Source: Flavobacterium amniphilum
GTDB lineage: Bacteria > Bacteroidota > Bacteroidia > Flavobacteriales > Flavobacteriaceae
Reading direction: 5' to 3'
DNA length: 47,965 bases
NCBI RefSeq assembly: GCF_023634845.1
Contig: NZ_JAMLJL010000024.1
Coordinates: forward strand, 1 to 47,965
Both the position numbers and the translations under genes were made by a program. A model generated the notes under the pieces. It saw only the letters and a program-made list of their open reading frames with translations, was not told the DNA's origin and searched no databases. Below, in pieces: positions 43,825 to 47,965 of the stretch (position 1 is its first letter; each line of letters starts with the position of its first letter).

Positions 43825-46800
43825 ATGGAAATGAAAGAGATAGCTATTGTTGGATTTTCTGGTGTATTCCCTGATGCAGATTCTGTACATGAATTCTCTG
43901 AAAATTTATTAAATGGAAAATGCTCTATTAAAGAGATATCAAAAACAAGGTTGTTCAATACTGCTGTTTCTGATGAACCTAATTTTCGCAAATCAGGTTA
44001 TTTAGAGGAAATTACGCTTTTCGATTATAATTTTTTCAATATTTCTTTGGGTGAAGCCGAAGAGATGACGCCTCACCAGCGATTGCTTTTGCATGAAGCG
44101 TATAAGACTTTTGAAAACGCAGGTTATAGACCAAAAGATTTAAAAGGATCCAATACTGCTGTTTACGTAGCAAATACACTGACTAATTATTTTATGTTAG
44201 CACAGGAGTCTTCGCCAACATTAATAGCGGGAAATACATCAGCGATGATGGCCAGCAGGATTTCAAGATATTTTGATTTAAGAGGTCAGGCAATAAATGT
44301 TGATACGACGTGTTCGTCTTCATTAACGGCAATAACATTGGCATGTAAAGATATATTGTTGGGAGAGACAAATTTGGCATTGGTGTGTGGTGCCAATATT
44401 GATTCGGTTCCCGGACTTAAAGACAATAAAGTAGTTCTGGGGGTTGAAGCTAAGAATGAAAGCTGCAATCCTTTTTCCGCAAATGCAGAGGGAACCATGA
44501 TGGGTGAAGCAGTTAGCTGTGTGTTATTGAAATCAATGGAAGAGGCTCTAGCCGATGGTGATATCATTTACGGAGTAATTAAAGGATTCGCATTGAACCA
44601 AGACGGTGGTCAGTCGTCGAGTATAATGGCACCAAGCAGTGATGCGCAGGCTGATGTTATCAGAAAGGCTTTAAAAAACGCCAAACTTCAACCGAATGAT
44701 ATTACGCTTATCGAAGCACACGGAACCGGAACTAAATTGGGTGATCCAATCGAAATTGCCGGAATTGCAGAAGTCTACAGTCCGGTACTCAAAAATGATG
44801 AAAAAGTATATGTCTCAGCCGTTAAATCAAATATTGGTCATACTGACGGAACTGCCGGTATTGTTGGAGTTGTGAAAGTATTACTTTCTTTCAAAAATAA
44901 TGTCTTATATCCGTCAGTCAATGCGCTGCCGTTAAGTCCGTTTATCGATTTTGAAAAGGCTAAAGTCGAAGTAGTTACAAGAGCTATCAGTTGGGACGAA
45001 GTTAGAAAAACTGATAAAAAGCGTGCCGGAATCAGCGCTTTTGGATTAATGGGAACAAATGCCCATTTGATATTAGAATCATACGATAAAACTGAATCTT
45101 CAGCTTTAGAAAATCTTCATGATGAATATACTTTATGCTTTAGCGCAAAAAGTAAGGTAAGTTTAATCAACCATCTGGAGTCTTTCAAAAGTTATTTAAA
45201 CAGCACGAATGATAGCTTACATGATATTTCATTCACCTTAAACAATAACAGGGAATTATACCAATACCGCTTTTCAGCAACGACAAAGAGTAAAAAACAT
45301 TTACTTGAGATTTTAGAAGGTAACACCAATGAGATTATTACAAACAGTACCGAGTATATTCAGGAAAGTATATTGGTATTTGATGATAAAATAATCATTA
45401 CTGATGAAGTGCTGGAAAGCATAGATGGTTTTTCGGAGTATAAGAACAGTTTAATTAATGATGCTCAAAAATCATTGTTTGTCCAATATTTCAGTTATCA
45501 AACTCTTTTAAAATCGGGAGTTCGTATCAACGAAATGATCGGAATCGGTACTGGAAAAACCGTTATACAAATATTAAAGAACGAAATTTCTTTAGAGGAA
45601 GCTCTGAAAACTTTAAGCAATTCTACTCAGGAAAATCAAGACACCAAAGAAGAATTAGAAGTTCGGGCCAAAAAATTAATAAGCCGATATCCAAACGGTT
45701 TGAATATAATTGAAGTCGGATATCAAGGTATACTAGGTTCAATTTTTGAAGAATTGACCAACAGCATGTTGAATTATTTTGTTATTGGTTACGGTCAGCC
45801 ACTACACAAAAATTTAAGAACATTATTTGCCCTGAATTTTGATTTTGAACCAAGGGTATTTATCGGTAATCAGAAATTCTCGAAAGTAGAATTGCCATCG
45901 TACAGTTTTGACAGCAAAAGATGCTGGCTTCGCACAACAGATAATCCATACAATCCAAATGGTACTAATTCGGCTAATGTAACAACTTCAAGCGAAGTAA
46001 AAATTACTGAAGATTTTGACCAACTGCCAATTATTGATCAGCTGTTGGGACTTTGGAGTGAAATCTTAAAAACCGAAATGAATGAAGATGATGATTTCTT
46101 TGAATTCGGAGGACATTCCTTAAACGGATTACAATTAATCAATAAGATAAATAAAAGGTTTTCGGTAGAATTTACCATTGATACTTTATTTGATAATGGT
46201 ACACCGAAAGAAATGGCGGCAGCTCTTGAATCGGAGTTGGAAAAGAACAAGAAAGTATCAATTCAAACCGAAAAAATTGAGGCTGTTGAAGGCATTGAAA
46301 AAGTTGAAAATCAAGAGTTTTATGATGTTTCATTTGCCCAAAAGAGACTTTGGTTACTTGCCAAAATGTCTGATAATACTTCGAGTCTGAATGTTCCGAT
46401 GATGATTCAGATTGAAGGAAATATAGACTATTCTAATCTGAATAAAGCCTATCAAACGGTTATCAAACGACATGAATCTTTAAGAACTTCATTTGTCTTT
46501 ACTGAAGATAAACTGAAACAAAAAATTCATGAATTTGATGCAATCCAAAACAGTATTCAATATGAAGTAAAAGAAGATTTGAATACCGAAGAATTGAATA
46601 ATTACCTACGGGATTTAATCATTCTTCCTTTTGATCTTGAAAGCAGTCTTCTAATCCGGGCGAACCTGATTAAAGTTAAAGAGAACCAACATGTTATTGC
46701 GATCGCATTGCATCACTTGATTTGTGACGGATGGTCGGTTACGGTATTCCAAAAAGAGCTTTTCAGTATTTACAATACTTTATGTTCTCCAAAAGAAGTT

Positions 46801-47965
46801 CAGTTGGAACCTTTAAAAATCCACTATAAGGATTATGCGGCCTGGCAATTGAAAGAATCTGAAAAGACTGCATTTCAGCAAAGTGAATCTTTTTGGATGG
46901 AACAGTTTAAGGATTCATACCCAATGTTGGATCTGCAATTGCAGAATAGCAGACCGGCAATGAAGACATATAACGGACATGTAGATCACTTCAAAATTCC
47001 TCAGGAATTAGTGATTTCGATTAAAGGACTTCTGAAAGAAGAAGGTATAACTTTGGCTATGTTCTTCGGATCGATGCTAAATCTTTTCTTATCGAAATTA
47101 TCCGGAGAACAGGATATAACGGTCGGATTACCAATTACAAACAGAGGTCTTAGCCAATTGGAAAATCAAATTGGCCTTTATTTGAATACATTACCAATCA
47201 GATCCAGATTTGACGAACAATTATCGGTTAAGGATTTCATTAAAGGCATTTCAAATAATTTTAAATCGGCTTATAAGCATCAGGATTATCCTTTTGAACT
47301 GCTATTGGAAAAATTGCAGTTGCAAAAAGATCTTAGCCATTCACCGTTGTTTGATATTGTATTTACCGTTCAAAATTTCCTGAACATTGATATTTTAGGA
47401 AGCTTGGATAATTTAACCAATGATGAGTTAAAATTTAAGCATTATGAATTGGATAATAGTTCGGGAGCCCAATTTGACATGTTTTTCAGATTCATTGATT
47501 CTGACAACGAATTGTTCTACGAGTTAGAATACAACACCGATTTATTCACAAAAGATACCGTTGTTAAATACCATCAGTTTCTTCTAAACATCATAGAACA
47601 ATGTGCTCATGGAAGGGATTTAAAAGTTAAAGAGATTTCTCTAACCTCAAATGATGAATTAGAACAAATCCAATCTATAGTTGAAGGATTTAATAACACA
47701 GAAGTTGCTTATCCAAAAGACAAAACAGTTGTTGGTTTATTTACTGAACAAGCTGAAAAAACGCCTAATAATCAAGCATTAAAAGACGAATCGAAATCGT
47801 ATTCCTATGCCGAACTTGATCATTTTTCAAATCAAATCGCCGAATACCTTCTGACAGTTTACGGTAAAGATGACAAAACACCGATTGCCGTATTGTTGAG
47901 CCGATCAGCCGATATGGTGGCACTCTTACTGGGAATTTTAAAAACCGGAAGATCTTATATTCCGT
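43825..47965 (+). CDS. Hybrid KS - degenerate AT - T - C - A (cut by window edge)
   Basis: 1380 residues visible, open at the right edge. The KS (1-420) is intact: Cys163 in TTCSSS, EAHGTG, and NIGHTD. The region after it (about 435-712) keeps AT-like order and the post-AT motif (LPSYSFDSKRCW), but is shortened. It lacks GQGSQ, and where the nucleophile GHSLG should be it reads GIGTG (about 573-577). No HAFH is seen. A carrier domain follows (Ser765 in FGGHSL), then a condensation domain (HHLICDG at 963-969) and the start of an A domain (from about 1297) truncated before its code. The KS must use malonate from another AT or not elongate. The upstream EctB-like gene suggests, without proof, that this A domain uses diaminobutyrate. 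Confidence 0.88.
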   Translation, partial: MEMKEIAIVGFSGVFPDADSVHEFSENLLNGKCSIKEISKTRLFNTAVSDEPNFRKSGYLEEITLFDYNFFNISLGEAEEMTPHQRLLLHEAYKTFENAGYRPKDLKGSNTAVYVANTLTNYFMLAQESSPTLIAGNTSAMMASRISRYFDLRGQAINVDTTCSSSLTAITLACKDILLGETNLALVCGANIDSVPGLKDNKVVLGVEAKNESCNPFSANAEGTMMGEAVSCVLLKSMEEALADGDIIYGVIKGFALNQDGGQSSSIMAPSSDAQADVIRKALKNAKLQPNDITLIEAHGTGTKLGDPIEIAGIAEVYSPVLKNDEKVYVSAVKSNIGHTDGTAGIVGVVKVLLSFKNNVLYPSVNALPLSPFIDFEKAKVEVVTRAISWDEVRKTDKKRAGISAFGLMGTNAHLILESYDKTESSALENLHDEYTLCFSAKSKVSLINHLESFKSYLNSTNDSLHDISFTLNNNRELYQYRFSATTKSKKHLLEILEGNTNEIITNSTEYIQESILVFDDKIIITDEVLESIDGFSEYKNSLINDAQKSLFVQYFSYQTLLKSGVRINEMIGIGTGKTVIQILKNEISLEEALKTLSNSTQENQDTKEELEVRAKKLISRYPNGLNIIEVGYQGILGSIFEELTNSMLNYFVIGYGQPLHKNLRTLFALNFDFEPRVFIGNQKFSKVELPSYSFDSKRCWLRTTDNPYNPNGTNSANVTTSSEVKITEDFDQLPIIDQLLGLWSEILKTEMNEDDDFFEFGGHSLNGLQLINKINKRFSVEFTIDTLFDNGTPKEMAAALESELEKNKKVSIQTEKIEAVEGIEKVENQEFYDVSFAQKRLWLLAKMSDNTSSLNVPMMIQIEGNIDYSNLNKAYQTVIKRHESLRTSFVFTEDKLKQKIHEFDAIQNSIQYEVKEDLNTEELNNYLRDLIILPFDLESSLLIRANLIKVKENQHVIAIALHHLICDGWSVTVFQKELFSIYNTLCSPKEVQLEPLKIHYKDYAAWQLKESEKTAFQQSESFWMEQFKDSYPMLDLQLQNSRPAMKTYNGHVDHFKIPQELVISIKGLLKEEGITLAMFFGSMLNLFLSKLSGEQDITVGLPITNRGLSQLENQIGLYLNTLPIRSRFDEQLSVKDFIKGISNNFKSAYKHQDYPFELLLEKLQLQKDLSHSPLFDIVFTVQNFLNIDILGSLDNLTNDELKFKHYELDNSSGAQFDMFFRFIDSDNELFYELEYNTDLFTKDTVVKYHQFLLNIIEQCAHGRDLKVKEISLTSNDELEQIQSIVEGFNNTEVAYPKDKTVVGLFTEQAEKTPNNQALKDESKSYSYAELDHFSNQIAEYLLTVYGKDDKTPIAVLLSRSADMVALLLGILKTGRSYIP

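Overview
The window looks like chromosomal DNA of a low-GC Bacteroidota species, most likely a Flavobacteriaceae member (Flavobacterium or a close relative). The signs are A/T-rich intergenic DNA with TAnnTTTG-like -7 boxes, many short lipoproteins with FSC or AGC lipoboxes, a TPR histidine kinase with a NarL-type regulator, and Flavobacterium-type dispersed repeats. No rRNA or tRNA gene was recognised.

Positions 1-2470 are a small accessory island. A von Willebrand A / DUF3883 gene is bounded almost exactly by a 15-bp inverted repeat. Beside it lie two copies of a hairpin repeat and a tyrosine recombinase gene broken by a single in-frame amber codon. Positions 2471-4709 are mostly repeat-rich: dispersed GGCTGAG/CGAAGCC elements, a 24-bp palindrome, a 14-unit 21-bp minisatellite and a heptanucleotide array, with one helical protein of unknown function.

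Positions 4710-17606 are ordinary chromosomal genes: AcpH-like ACP phosphodiesterase, GlmM, an S41 lipoprotein protease, a His-rich secreted protein, VOC and tandem AHSA1 proteins, an archaemetzincin lipoprotein next to SelO, a class V aminotransferase, an LpxL-like acyltransferase, a rhomboid protease, a SIMPL protein and a patatin. They are punctuated by strong hairpin terminators. Positions 17673-20805 hold a two-component system with a small lipoprotein gene between regulator and kinase.

From 21434 to the right edge the window is one long, tightly packed (mostly overlapping) NRPS/PKS operon. In order: A(Tyr)-T; TubC-C-A(Gly)-T with a luciferase-like monooxygenase and an FkbM methyltransferase both embedded in the A domain; KS-AT-T; TubC-C-A(Thr)-T; KS-AT-T; TubC-C-A(Ser)-T; an EctB-like aminotransferase; and a truncated KS-(dead AT)-T-C-A. 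Substrates come from hand-aligned specificity codes. The predicted backbone is Tyr - oxidised and perhaps O-methylated Gly - malonate - Thr - malonate - Ser - (malonate?) - X, where X could be 2,4-diaminobutyrate supplied by the aminotransferase. No KR, DH, ER, E, TE, MbtH or PPTase is visible, and the cluster continues past the right edge. The most novel items are the doubly interrupted glycine A domain and the KS module whose AT has lost its catalytic motifs.
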